Source of the DNA: Caulobacter vibrioides
GTDB lineage: Bacteria > Pseudomonadota > Alphaproteobacteria > Caulobacterales > Caulobacteraceae
DNA: 64,000 nt
NCBI RefSeq assembly: GCF_002858865.1
Contig: NZ_PJRR01000005.1
Span: forward strand, 124,001-188,000
Direction: 5' to 3'
Part shown: piece by piece, positions 26,192 to 34,594 of the stretch
Layout: each line of letters opens with the position of its first letter
Position numbering within the stretch: position 1 is the first letter of the stretch
Notes under the pieces: generated by a model
What the model was told of the DNA's origin: nothing
Databases searched by the model: none
Seen by the model: only the letters and a program-made list of their open reading frames with translations
Program-made: the position numbers and the translations under genes

Positions 26192-28225
26192 TCAGCCGGC
26201 CTCGCGGCAGAAGTCCCCATCCCAGACGTCAGGACCCGCGCCCCGTCCACGCCGACGGCGCGCGGCCGAGACGGCTTCGCCGTTGAGATAGCCCGGCACC
26301 GCCTCGGCCGGCATCGGCCGGGCGAAGTGGTAGCCCTGCATGACCGTGGCGCCGAGCGCGGCCACCCGGTCGCGCTGGGCCTCGGTCTCGACGCCCTCGA
26401 CCACGCACTCCATGCGCAGGTTGCGGCCCAGTTGCAGCACCGTGCGGACGATGTCCTCGCTGGTGGGATTGTGCTCGATGTCCGACACGAAGCTGGCGTC
26501 GATCTTCAGCTTGTCCAGCGGCAGCAGGCGCAGGTGGCTCAGGCTGGAATGGCCCGTGCCGAAGTCGTCCAGCGCCGTGCGCACGCCCAGCTCATGGAAG
26601 GCCGCCAGGGCGTCGCGGGCCTGATCGAAGTCGCAGACGATGGCCGTCTCGGTGATCTCGAAATCGATGCGGTGGGGCGCGATGCAGCTCTCCGACACGA
26701 TCGCCAGCAGCCGGCGGACGTTCTCCATCGAGGCGATGTCGCGGGCCGACAGGTTGATCGACACCCGCACGTCCATCGGCCAGGCGCGCATCTCGCGCAG
26801 CGCCTTGGCGACCAGCAGGCGGGTGATCTCGACGATCTGGCCCGAGCGTTCGGCCGCGCCGATGAAGACATCGGGACGGATCGGTCCGATCTCGGGGCTG
26901 GTCCAGCGGGCCAGCGCCTCCAGGGCGATGGTGCGCTGGCTGACGATGTCCACCAGGGGCTGGAAGTGGACGCTCATCTCCTGCTCGAGATCGGCGCTTC
27001 GCAAAGCCTGCTCGACCACCGCCATGTCTCGGATCGCAGCCTCGTGGCGCTCGTCGAACACCACCGCCGCGCCCTTGCCGTTCTGCTTGGCGTGGTACAG
27101 CGCGTAGTCGGCGCGCTCGAACAGCTGCTCGCTGGTGTCGGCGCCGGACGGGAACGGACAGAAGCCGATCGAGGCGCCGACCTGGGCGCGCACGCCGCGC
27201 AGATCGTAGGTGGCCTGTAGCGAAGCGCAGAGCTCGCGGCCCAGCACCCGCAGGGCGTCCGGCTCCAGCGCCGCGTCGATGATCAGGCCAAATTCGTCGC
27301 CGCCCAGACGCGCGGCCAGGATCGGCGCGCCTTCGAACACCTTCAGGCGCCGACCGACCTCGATCAGCAGGCGATCGCCGGTGGCGTGGCCGAAGGCGTC
27401 GTTGATCGGCTTGAAGTCGTCCAGGTCGATGACCCCGGCCACGAAGCCCTGGCCGCTCTGGCGGGCGGCCTCGACGCGCGCGTCCAGCTCGGCGAAGTAG
27501 CGGCGGCGATTGGGCAGGTCGGTCAGGCTGTCTAGGTTGGCGAGGCGGTCGTTCTCGTCACTGAGACGGCGGGCCTCCTCGGCCTTCTGGGTCAGGGTCA
27601 CGCGCGACTGCACGAGGTCGGAGAACTCGCGATACTGGGTCAGCAGGATCACGATCATCACCGCCGAGACGACGACGATGTTGGCGGCCATGGCCTGGAA
27701 CACCGGCTGGCCGGTCGTCCCGAAGAAGACCACCATCGACCCCAGAACGACCAGGGTCACCAGGATCGCCGCGCCGCGCAGATGCATCAGGCAGAAGATG
27801 CAGGCGATGACGGTGATCGACATGTAGAAGGCGATGTGGGCCTTCTGATAGGCGTCGCCATACGGATAGAGCGCCAGCGACCAGCCCGCGAACAGGGCGG
27901 CCAGGAAGCCCGAGGTCTTGAGCGTGCCGGCCAGCATCCGGGCGGCCCGTTCGGGGTCGACACCGGCGCGGCCGATCTTCAGCCACCCGACGCCGCGAAT
28001 GGCGCAGACCACGGTCAGCAAGGCGGGCAGGCCGATATTCAGCCAAAGCGGCGCGACACGCAGATGGCTCGCGGCCAGGGCGTAGGCGTTGGCCAGCACC
28101 ACCACGTACATCAGCGGCACCTGCCAGGCGAGCGCGCGCGCCTGGGCGATCACCAGCTCGGGCTGGTCGCGCCGAATGGCGAAGAGGTTCCGTATCCGTC
28201 GGAAGAGATTGGCGGCGCCGAACAT
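26192..28225 (-). CDS. Membrane-bound GGDEF-EAL protein (c-di-GMP turnover)
   Basis: 677 residues. Residues about 30-205 hold five or six hydrophobic helices (e.g. WQVPLMYVVVLANAYALAA, AALFAGWSLALYPYG, IVVVSAVMIVILLTQ). GGDEF follows at about 240-400 with intact RLGGDEFG, but the RxxD inhibitory site is absent (the preceding residues are GAPILAA). EAL at about 415-655 has EALARW, NLSARDI, EITETA, DDFGTGHSSL, KIDASF and VEGVET, so the phosphodiesterase looks complete. Net activity cannot be called. It is convergent with mnmA. Confidence 0.92.
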   Translation of the reverse strand: MFGAANLFRRIRNLFAIRRDQPELVIAQARALAWQVPLMYVVVLANAYALAASHLRVAPLWLNIGLPALLTVVCAIRGVGWLKIGRAGVDPERAARMLAGTLKTSGFLAALFAGWSLALYPYGDAYQKAHIAFYMSITVIACIFCLMHLRGAAILVTLVVLGSMVVFFGTTGQPVFQAMAANIVVVSAVMIVILLTQYREFSDLVQSRVTLTQKAEEARRLSDENDRLANLDSLTDLPNRRRYFAELDARVEAARQSGQGFVAGVIDLDDFKPINDAFGHATGDRLLIEVGRRLKVFEGAPILAARLGGDEFGLIIDAALEPDALRVLGRELCASLQATYDLRGVRAQVGASIGFCPFPSGADTSEQLFERADYALYHAKQNGKGAAVVFDERHEAAIRDMAVVEQALRSADLEQEMSVHFQPLVDIVSQRTIALEALARWTSPEIGPIRPDVFIGAAERSGQIVEITRLLVAKALREMRAWPMDVRVSINLSARDIASMENVRRLLAIVSESCIAPHRIDFEITETAIVCDFDQARDALAAFHELGVRTALDDFGTGHSSLSHLRLLPLDKLKIDASFVSDIEHNPTSEDIVRTVLQLGRNLRMECVVEGVETEAQRDRVAALGATVMQGYHFARPMPAEAVPGYLNGEAVSAARRRRGRGAGPDVWDGDFCREAG

Positions 28226-28317
28226 GCGGAAAACCGTGTTCCGAGAACGGTGAAGCCTTCCCGAATCCGCCCCGCTCCAAGGGCTGCGGCGGATTGTCGC
28301 GGAGGTCGCGCCGCTGC

Positions 28318-28821
28318 CTATTCGGCGGCGATCTTCACCGCGTCCAGCGCCTCGCCGACGGTCGGCGCGGTCAGGTCCTGAGGCCCGGCCCGCTCGATGT
28401 CCCGGCGATCCACGACCTGGCCGCAGGCTTCGCAGGCCAGCACCGGGTGGAAGGCGCAGCCGCAGGTCTTGTGGCGAAACAGCACCGGCGACTTATCGCG
28501 GCCATAGACATGACGATCGCCCCACTCGGCCATGGTCAGCAGCACCGGCGACAAGGCGAGGCCCTTCTCGGTCAGCCAGTACTCATGGCGCGGCGGGCGT
28601 TCCGAATAGCGCCGCGTTTCCATCACGCCGTGGCTCACCAGCGTCTTCAGCCGCGCGGCCAGCACGTTGCGGGCGACGCCCAGGCGATCCTGCCACTGCT
28701 CGAACCGCTTAACGCCGGCGAAGGCGTCCCGCAGGATCAGTAGCGTCCAGGGATCACCGACGACTTCCAGCGTGGCGGCGACCGAGCACCGTTCGTTCGT
28801 ATAGTCAGCTGTACGACCCAT
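28318..28821 (-). CDS. HxlR-family transcriptional regulator
   Basis: The 167-residue protein carries the HxlR winged helix: CSVAATLEVVGDPWTLLILRDAFAGVKRFEQWQDRLGVARNVLAARLKTLVSHGVMETRRYSERPPRHEYWLTEKG. The family Cys is near residue 12. A C-terminal extension with CGCAFHPVLACEACGQ has paired cysteines that could bind a metal. It is divergent from the thiolase gene; control of that gene is possible but not shown. Confidence 0.87.
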   Translation of the reverse strand: MGRTADYTNERCSVAATLEVVGDPWTLLILRDAFAGVKRFEQWQDRLGVARNVLAARLKTLVSHGVMETRRYSERPPRHEYWLTEKGLALSPVLLTMAEWGDRHVYGRDKSPVLFRHKTCGCAFHPVLACEACGQVVDRRDIERAGPQDLTAPTVGEALDAVKIAAE

Positions 28822-29056
28822 TCGGCGAGGTTGAGGCGTTCCGCGGGGGAAAGCAAGAGAGCGTTGCGTTTGAAGATGAACCGGCGTAGGTTTTTTTTCG
28901 CAATTGACTCTCTCGGTTCATTGCCACCTGGCGGGCGGCTCGCTTATTCGGCGGCGCCGCTCGCCCCTTTCGCATCACGTTTCCGCAACCCTCTTGCCTG
29001 TTCGGACGCGATGAGGGCCTATCCCACCCCAAAATACCTTCCAGGGAGCTTGATCC
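28822..29056. other. Intergenic region between HxlR and thiolase genes
   Basis: 235 bp with no credible gene. It contains an 8-base T run (28890s) and, before the thiolase ATG, CAGGGAGC as ribosome-binding site. No clear palindromic operator or sigma-70 pair was found by eye. Confidence 0.5.
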
Positions 29057-30244
29057 ATGTCCGCCGCTGATCCCGTCGTCATCGTCGCCTACGCCCGCAC
29101 GCCGATGGGCGGCTTCCAGGGGGCGCTGGGCGGGGTGAAGGCCACCGAGCTGGGCGCGACGGCGGTAAAGGCCGCGATCGAACGCGCCGGCGTGGCGGGC
29201 GACAAGGTCGAGCAGATCATCATGGGCTGCGTGCTGCCCGCCGGCCTTGGCCAGGCCCCGGCGCGTCAGGCGGCGCTGGGCGCGGGCCTGCCCCTCTCGG
29301 TCGAGGCCACCACCGTCAACAAGATGTGCGGCAGCGGCATGCAGGCCGCGATCATGGCCCATGACGCCCTGGCGGCCGGCAGTGTCGACGTCGTCGTGGC
29401 CGGCGGCATGGAGAGCATGACGGGCGCGCCCTACCTGATGTCCAAGCACCGGGCCGGCGCCCGCATCGGCCACGACCAGATGTGGGACTCCATGTACCTG
29501 GACGGCCTGGAGGACGCCTACACCCCCGGCAAGCTGATGGGCGCCTTCGCCGAGGACAGCGCCCAGACCTACCAGTTCACCCGCGAGGCGATGGACGACT
29601 ACGCAACCCGGGGCCTGATGAAGGCCAAGGCCGCCGTCGAGAGCGGCGCGTTCAAGGCCGAGATCACCCCGGTCAGCGTCGTCACCCGCAAGGGAACCGA
29701 GGTCGTCGACACCGACGAGCAGCCCGGCAAGGCCGATCCGGCCAAGATCCCGACCCTGCGCCCGGCCTTCAGCCGTGACGGCGGCATCACGGCGGCCAAC
29801 TCCAGCTCGATCAGCGACGGCGCCGCGGCCCTGGTCATGACCCGTGAGAGCGTCGCCAAGGCGCTGGGCCTGCCGATCCTCGCCAAGGTGGTCAGCCACG
29901 CCGCCCACGCCCATGAGCCGGGCCTCTTCACCACCGCCCCGGTGCCCGCCATGCAGAAGGCCCTCAAGAAGGCCGGCTGGAGCATCGCCGACGTCGACCT
30001 CTTCGAGGTCAACGAGGCCTTCGCGGTCGTGGCCATGATCGCCCAGAAGGAACTGGGCATCCCCGACGACAAGCTCAACGTCAACGGCGGCGCCTGCGCG
30101 CTGGGCCACCCGATCGGCGCCTCGGGCGCGCGCATCCTCTGCACCCTGATCAACGCCCTGCAGTCGCGCGGCGGCAAGAAGGGCCTGGCCAGCCTATGCA
30201 TCGGCGGCGGCGAAGCCACGGCGATGGCGATCGAGCTGGTCTAA
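29057..30244 (+). CDS. Acetyl-CoA C-acetyltransferase (thiolase)
   Basis: The 395-residue thiolase II family enzyme condenses two acetyl-CoA to acetoacetyl-CoA or runs the reverse thiolysis. The nucleophilic Cys is in NKMCGSGMQA, the His in GGACALGHPIGASGAR, and the second Cys in ASLCIGGGEATA. GGMESMTGAPYL is typical of AtoB/PhaA. Neighbouring genes are unrelated, so whether it serves polyhydroxybutyrate or fatty-acid/ketone metabolism is not decided here. Confidence 0.94.
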   Translation: MSAADPVVIVAYARTPMGGFQGALGGVKATELGATAVKAAIERAGVAGDKVEQIIMGCVLPAGLGQAPARQAALGAGLPLSVEATTVNKMCGSGMQAAIMAHDALAAGSVDVVVAGGMESMTGAPYLMSKHRAGARIGHDQMWDSMYLDGLEDAYTPGKLMGAFAEDSAQTYQFTREAMDDYATRGLMKAKAAVESGAFKAEITPVSVVTRKGTEVVDTDEQPGKADPAKIPTLRPAFSRDGGITAANSSSISDGAAALVMTRESVAKALGLPILAKVVSHAAHAHEPGLFTTAPVPAMQKALKKAGWSIADVDLFEVNEAFAVVAMIAQKELGIPDDKLNVNGGACALGHPIGASGARILCTLINALQSRGGKKGLASLCIGGGEATAMAIELV

Positions 30245-30251
30245 ACGATCA

Positions 30252-30368
30252 ATCCTCCCCCTAGCGGGGGAGGTGTCGACGCGTAGCGGCGACGGAGGGG
30301 GAAGCGGCAAGGTCAGCAGGACTTCCCCCTCCGGCGCTTCGCGCCACCTCCCCCGCTAGGGGGAGGAT
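30252..30368. repeat. Intergenic palindromic element, family A copy 2
   Basis: ATCCTCCCCCTAGCGGGGGA at the left end is mirrored by CCCCGCTAGGGGGAGGAT at the right end. Internal GACGGAGGGGGAAG and CTTCCCCCTCCG are also inverted. The whole could form a long hairpin between the thiolase and GNAT genes and may act as a terminator. Confidence 0.85.
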
Positions 30369-30404
30369 CTGGATATCCTGGCCTGATCAAGCGAAGGAAA
30401 CCCC

Positions 30405-30674
30405 ATGCCCGACTCCTTCCGCCACAACCCCGAACTGTCCCGCTACGAACTGGAAGAGGACGGCCGCCTGGCCTTCGCCGACTACCAGCGGGCCGGACAG
30501 CGCCTGGTCATCCCCCATGTCGAGACCGACCCCGCCCTGCGTGGCCAGGGCGCGGCGGGCCGCCTGATGGCCAAGGTCGCCGAGACGGCGCGGGCCGAGG
30601 GCATGCGGATCGTGCCGCTCTGCTCCTATGCGGCGGCGTGGCTCAAGCGGAACGATCCGGACCTGATCGCCTAG
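30405..30674 (+). CDS. Small GNAT-like N-acetyltransferase
   Basis: 89 residues resembling the YjdJ/Gtn10-type mini-GNAT family: YELEEDGRLAFADYQRAGQRLVIPHVETDPALRGQGAAGRLMAKVAETARAEGMRIVPLCSYAAAWLKRN. The acetyl-CoA-binding motif is RGQGAAGRL. Substrate unknown. It ends 3' to 3' with the TPR gene, overlapping it by 4 bp. Confidence 0.88.
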   Translation: MPDSFRHNPELSRYELEEDGRLAFADYQRAGQRLVIPHVETDPALRGQGAAGRLMAKVAETARAEGMRIVPLCSYAAAWLKRNDPDLIA

Positions 30675-32551
30675 AGCCTCGCCATGAGACCCGTGAGGCG
30701 CGTCCGATCCGCCGCCGAAAGGTCCATGCCGCTTGCGGCGCGCCAGGTCTTTTGCGCCTCGTCCATCCGCCCCTGACGCGCCAGCGCCTCGCCCCAGGCG
30801 AGGTACAGGCCGCCCCAGCGCGGCGCGCGCTCGGCGGCCTGCTGATAAGCCTTGACCGCCCCCTTGGCGTCGCCGCGCGCCAGGCGGACATCGCCGATCA
30901 GCTTCAGCGGATCGGCGAAGCGCGGCGCCAGGCGGTGCGCGGCCTCGGCCTGTTTCAGCGCGCCGCTCTGGTCGCCTCGGGCCAGCCGGACATCGGCCCA
31001 GGCCGTCTGGGCGAACGGAACGCTCGGCGCTCGGGCGACGGCGCGGCCGAACCAGCGGTCGGAGCCGGCGCGATCGCCGGCCAGGGCCGCGATCCGCCCC
31101 CGGATGATCAGGGCGTCGTAGCAGTCCTCAGGCGTGGCGTTCACCCGCGCCTGCGCGCCGGGCAGGTCGCCCAGCCGCGCCATGGCCAGGGCGGCGAAAG
31201 GTTCGATCGCACACCGGCGGACGGCGTTGGTGGCGGGAACAGTTTTAACGCGCTCTGCAGTCCGGTCCGCGATATCGAACACGCCTTGCAGATCGTCTTC
31301 GGCCAGAGCCAACCGAACGCCCACCTCCTCCAACGTATCCTGATACTGGTCCGCCTTTGCGTAGGTGAGCTGGGCTCGCTTCGCAGCCTGAACTTCATGC
31401 AGCTCCAGATAAGCCCAACCCAATCGCGACGTCGCCACGCCTACGGCCGGGCCGTAGTGCTTATCGGTGACCAACTCAGCCCAGCCGTTGCGGGCCGTCA
31501 TAAAGTCGCCTTCCAGCATGGCCCTCTGAGATTTGGCGCTTATGCGCTCGCTCTCCAGCATGCCTTGCCTGACTTCACCACGCCGATTCAGGCGTTGCTG
31601 CGCATTGCGTATGCTGACACGCGCGGCGTCAAGATCGCCCAGGAGGGTCTGCGAGTGGCTGAGATTGAGCCAAGGCAGATACTGCCAAGGGGCCGCCGCA
31701 ACACCGGCCCGGTAATGTGCGAGCGCCAAGGGCTCGTCGCCCATGCCTCGCGCTAACGCCCCTAGGCCGACATGACCCCAGCCCTTGTCACTGGCCGTAC
31801 CCTGCTTGACCAAGGATTGCAGGACCGCCTGGGACTCGGGCCAACGCTTTTCGCTGCGCAGGTACACGGCGTAGCGGTAGGGCTCCACCTGACCGAACGC
31901 CGCCTCGCCCGCCTTCAACAGGAGCCCTTGGATCTCGGCTTCCCGTCCCTCGATGACGACGGCTGCGCCCTCCCCGGTGCGAACCGCTATGGACAGGCCC
32001 GCAGGCGTCCGCACCACCTCGCCCGAGATGTGACGATCCTGTCCCAGCCAGTCGCGCAAAACGCGCATCAACTCGCCCAGCGTCACGCCGGTTGACGGGA
32101 TCTGCACCTCGATGCCGCCGTCCCAGGCGCGGGCGAAGCTGTTGGGCGCGCGGACACTCTGGGCCTTGCCCTGGATGTCAGCCATCCGGTCCAGCAGGCG
32201 ACTGGCCACCACTTGGCCGGTCAGGCCGTTGGCGGCCAGGTCCGGCGGCACTGAAAAGGGCTCGATGACCAGCGCCTTAGACTGACTGGCGGACCACACC
32301 ATGGCGGCGAACACCAGCAGCGCCGCCGCCGCGACCACCGCGCCGCACAGGCGCAGCATGAAGGCCGCGCGCTCGTTGGCCACTTGCCAGCTGACCAGGC
32401 GCTTCTGCTCCAGCACCAGGGCCAGGGCCGCGCCGGGGGGCGGCCTGTCCTTGGACAGGGCCTCCAGGGCGATCTCGGTCGGATCGGTAGTGGTCAGCGG
32501 TTCAGGACGCGCCGGACGTTTCTTTCGCGGCGCAGAGCTGGACTCCGCCAT
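30671..32551 (-). CDS. Membrane-anchored tetratricopeptide-repeat protein
   Basis: About 626 residues from ATG 32551, which has GGGGGG eight bases upstream. A cytoplasmic N-terminus of about 65 residues is followed by one transmembrane helix (LCGAVVAAAALLVFAAMVW). After this come an alpha/beta region (IEPFSVPPDLAANGLTGQVVASRLLDRMADI) and then TPR units to the end (e.g. KGWGHVGLGALARGMGDEPLALAHYRAGVAAAPW, PLKLIGDVRLARGDAKGAVKAYQQAAERAP). Similar regions occur in TPR proteins linked to adenylate cyclases. No enzyme domain is visible; a scaffolding or signalling role is inference. Confidence 0.75.
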   Translation of the reverse strand: MAESSSAPRKKRPARPEPLTTTDPTEIALEALSKDRPPPGAALALVLEQKRLVSWQVANERAAFMLRLCGAVVAAAALLVFAAMVWSASQSKALVIEPFSVPPDLAANGLTGQVVASRLLDRMADIQGKAQSVRAPNSFARAWDGGIEVQIPSTGVTLGELMRVLRDWLGQDRHISGEVVRTPAGLSIAVRTGEGAAVVIEGREAEIQGLLLKAGEAAFGQVEPYRYAVYLRSEKRWPESQAVLQSLVKQGTASDKGWGHVGLGALARGMGDEPLALAHYRAGVAAAPWQYLPWLNLSHSQTLLGDLDAARVSIRNAQQRLNRRGEVRQGMLESERISAKSQRAMLEGDFMTARNGWAELVTDKHYGPAVGVATSRLGWAYLELHEVQAAKRAQLTYAKADQYQDTLEEVGVRLALAEDDLQGVFDIADRTAERVKTVPATNAVRRCAIEPFAALAMARLGDLPGAQARVNATPEDCYDALIIRGRIAALAGDRAGSDRWFGRAVARAPSVPFAQTAWADVRLARGDQSGALKQAEAAHRLAPRFADPLKLIGDVRLARGDAKGAVKAYQQAAERAPRWGGLYLAWGEALARQGRMDEAQKTWRAASGMDLSAADRTRLTGLMARL

Positions 32552-32629
32552 CAACCATCCCCCCGGACCAAATCGGTCCGAACGGTGTTCGACCACGACG
32601 GAGTCGTCAACGGCGGAACGACGTCGTAA

Positions 32630-34030
32630 CTATTTCGGAGCGGCCGCCGGCGGTGGGCTCTCGAAGCTCCCCGCCGCGCCGGGGAACACGATCGGGCTCT
32701 CCCAGCCGTCGGCGCTGATCGCCGAGACGCCGAAGAAGTAGTCGTCGATCACCACGTCCTTCAGGGTCGCGGTGGCGGCCGGGCCCGGGACCCAGCGGTT
32801 CAGGCGCCATTGCGGGTCGGTGGTCACGCGCCACCAGACGCGGTGGCCGGCCGCGCCGGGCGTGGGGGTCCAGGAGACCTTGGTGTCGGCGCTGACCGCC
32901 CCCTCGATCTTGACGCCCGACGGCGGCGGTGGGGCCGAGGCCAGACTGGCCATGGCCACGGTGTTCAGGCGGGTGACCTGGGCCAGATAGGTGAAGTCGA
33001 CGCCCTCGATGGTGTCGCCATAGGCCTTGCCGTTCTCGGTGCGCAGGTCCTGGTGCTGGCGGTCATAGTTCTCGACGGCCTCGGTCACGCGCACGGCCGG
33101 ATAGCCGGCCTCCAGCATCGGCACCTGGTCGCCGCCCCGGCCATAGCGGTCGGTGCGATAGACCATCACCACGTCGAAATTGGTCAGATACCGGTCGGCC
33201 AGGCCGTCCAGATAGCGGGCCAGGTTGCGCGAGGGGCTGTCGACCTCACCGCCATTGTAACGGCGGCTGTTGGCCTGTTCCGGCGTCTCGACGGCCTTGG
33301 TGCCCTCGGAGAACACCCGGACCTGGGTATTGTTCATCAGCCCGCTCTGGCCGCGGCTGTTGCCGACGATGTCGTTGTTGAGGTCGGCCACCACCTTCCA
33401 GCCCTGGGCGCGGGCGTAGTCGGCCAGGATCTTGCCGCCATAGAGCCCCTGCTCCTCGCCCGACAGCACCGCGTAGACGAGCGTCGCCGGGAACTTGTGC
33501 TTGGACAGGATGCGGGCGGCCTCGATCACCGCCGCCACGCCCGAGGCGTCGTCATTGGCGCCCGGCGCGTCGCTGGTGAAGTCCATCACGTCGGTGACGC
33601 GGCTGTCGATGTGGCCGGCGATCAGGATCACCCGGTTCGGATCGGTGGTCCCCTTCTGGATGCCCAGGACGTTCATCACCTCGGTCGGATTGGGCACCCG
33701 GCGGCCGGTGACGACCTGGGACGGCGTCTCGACGGTCAAGCAGCCGCCGCAGTCCTTGGAGATCGCCTCGAAGCGGGCCTTGGTCCAGCGCCGCGCCGCG
33801 CCGATGCCGCGCTTGTCCGACTTGGTGTCCGACAGGGTGTGGCGCGTGCCGAAACCGACCAGCGAGCGGATCGTGCTCTCCAGCGCCTTGGGGTCGACCT
33901 CGGCGGCGAGCGTGCGCAGCAAGGGCTGGTCGGTGGACGGCTGGGCCGTCTGCGCCTGGACCGTGGGCGCCGCGCCCAGGACAAACAGGCCGGCCAAGGC
34001 GGGCGCGGCGAGGGCAACAGGCAGGCGCAT
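32630..34030 (-). CDS. Secreted M28-family metallopeptidase with C-terminal FN3-like domain
   Basis: 466 residues from ATG 34030 (MRLPVALAAPALAGLFVLGA, signal peptide ending VQA). Zinc ligands are recognisable: IAGHIDSR, APGANDDASGVAAVIEAARIL and the catalytic SGEEQGLYG, followed by a later His region, as in bacterial aminopeptidases of clan MH. Residues about 375-460 look like a fibronectin type III domain (VKIEGAVSADTKVSWTPTPGAAGHRVWWRV). Likely an exported aminopeptidase; specificity unknown. Confidence 0.88.
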   Translation of the reverse strand: MRLPVALAAPALAGLFVLGAAPTVQAQTAQPSTDQPLLRTLAAEVDPKALESTIRSLVGFGTRHTLSDTKSDKRGIGAARRWTKARFEAISKDCGGCLTVETPSQVVTGRRVPNPTEVMNVLGIQKGTTDPNRVILIAGHIDSRVTDVMDFTSDAPGANDDASGVAAVIEAARILSKHKFPATLVYAVLSGEEQGLYGGKILADYARAQGWKVVADLNNDIVGNSRGQSGLMNNTQVRVFSEGTKAVETPEQANSRRYNGGEVDSPSRNLARYLDGLADRYLTNFDVVMVYRTDRYGRGGDQVPMLEAGYPAVRVTEAVENYDRQHQDLRTENGKAYGDTIEGVDFTYLAQVTRLNTVAMASLASAPPPPSGVKIEGAVSADTKVSWTPTPGAAGHRVWWRVTTDPQWRLNRWVPGPAATATLKDVVIDDYFFGVSAISADGWESPIVFPGAAGSFESPPPAAAPK

Positions 34031-34117
34031 GACGACTCCGGACGACAAGAGGAGCCGGACGTTGCCGCGCCGCGCGCCGTCCTGCAAGGGCGCGGCGCCC
34101 CGCCGCCGCCGTATGCC

Positions 34118-34579
34118 TCAGACCAAGGCGTCCGCCCGGATCCGTCTCAGGGTCTGGACGGTGGACAGACAGGCGTTCGCCGCCTCCCGTCCCTTGTTCT
34201 CGGCGTCGTCGCGGCTGCGGGCCACGGCCTGCTCGTCGGTATAGGTGGTCAGGACGCCGAAGCTCACCGGCGTCTCGGTCTGCAGGCCGGCGGCCATCAG
34301 GCCAAGGCTGGCGCCCAGGCTGATGAATTCGAAGTGGGCGGTCTCGCCCTTGATGACGCAGCCCAGGCACACGACGCCGGCGTATCGCCCCGTCCGGGCC
34401 AGGGTCTGGGCGATCAGCGGCAGTTCATAGGCCCCGGGCGCGGCGATGATGTCGGGCGCGGCCACCGGGGCGCCCTGCGCGGCCAGATGGTCCAGCGCCC
34501 CCTTCAGCAGCCCGTCGGTGACCTCGGGATTGAACTGGCTGACGACAATGGCGATGCGCGGCGGAACGGGGTCGGTCAT
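34118..34579 (-). CDS. ribH: 6,7-dimethyl-8-ribityllumazine synthase
   Basis: RibH condenses 5-amino-6-ribitylaminouracil with dihydroxybutanone phosphate, the penultimate riboflavin step. The 153-residue protein shows VVSQFNPEVTDGLLKGA, APGAYELPLIAQTLARTG, CLGCVIKGETAHFEFIS and GVLTTYTDEQAVARS, all hallmark segments. It is the last gene of ribD-ribE-ribBA-ribH, 15 bp after ribBA. Confidence 0.96.
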   Translation of the reverse strand: MTDPVPPRIAIVVSQFNPEVTDGLLKGALDHLAAQGAPVAAPDIIAAPGAYELPLIAQTLARTGRYAGVVCLGCVIKGETAHFEFISLGASLGLMAAGLQTETPVSFGVLTTYTDEQAVARSRDDAENKGREAANACLSTVQTLRRIRADALV

Positions 34580-34594
34580 GGAAGCTCCCTGGCT

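Noticed and set aside
28797..28816. TCGTA-N10-TACGA at the HxlR gene start as its operator
   Set aside because: Lies inside the first codons and short arms are expected by chance.
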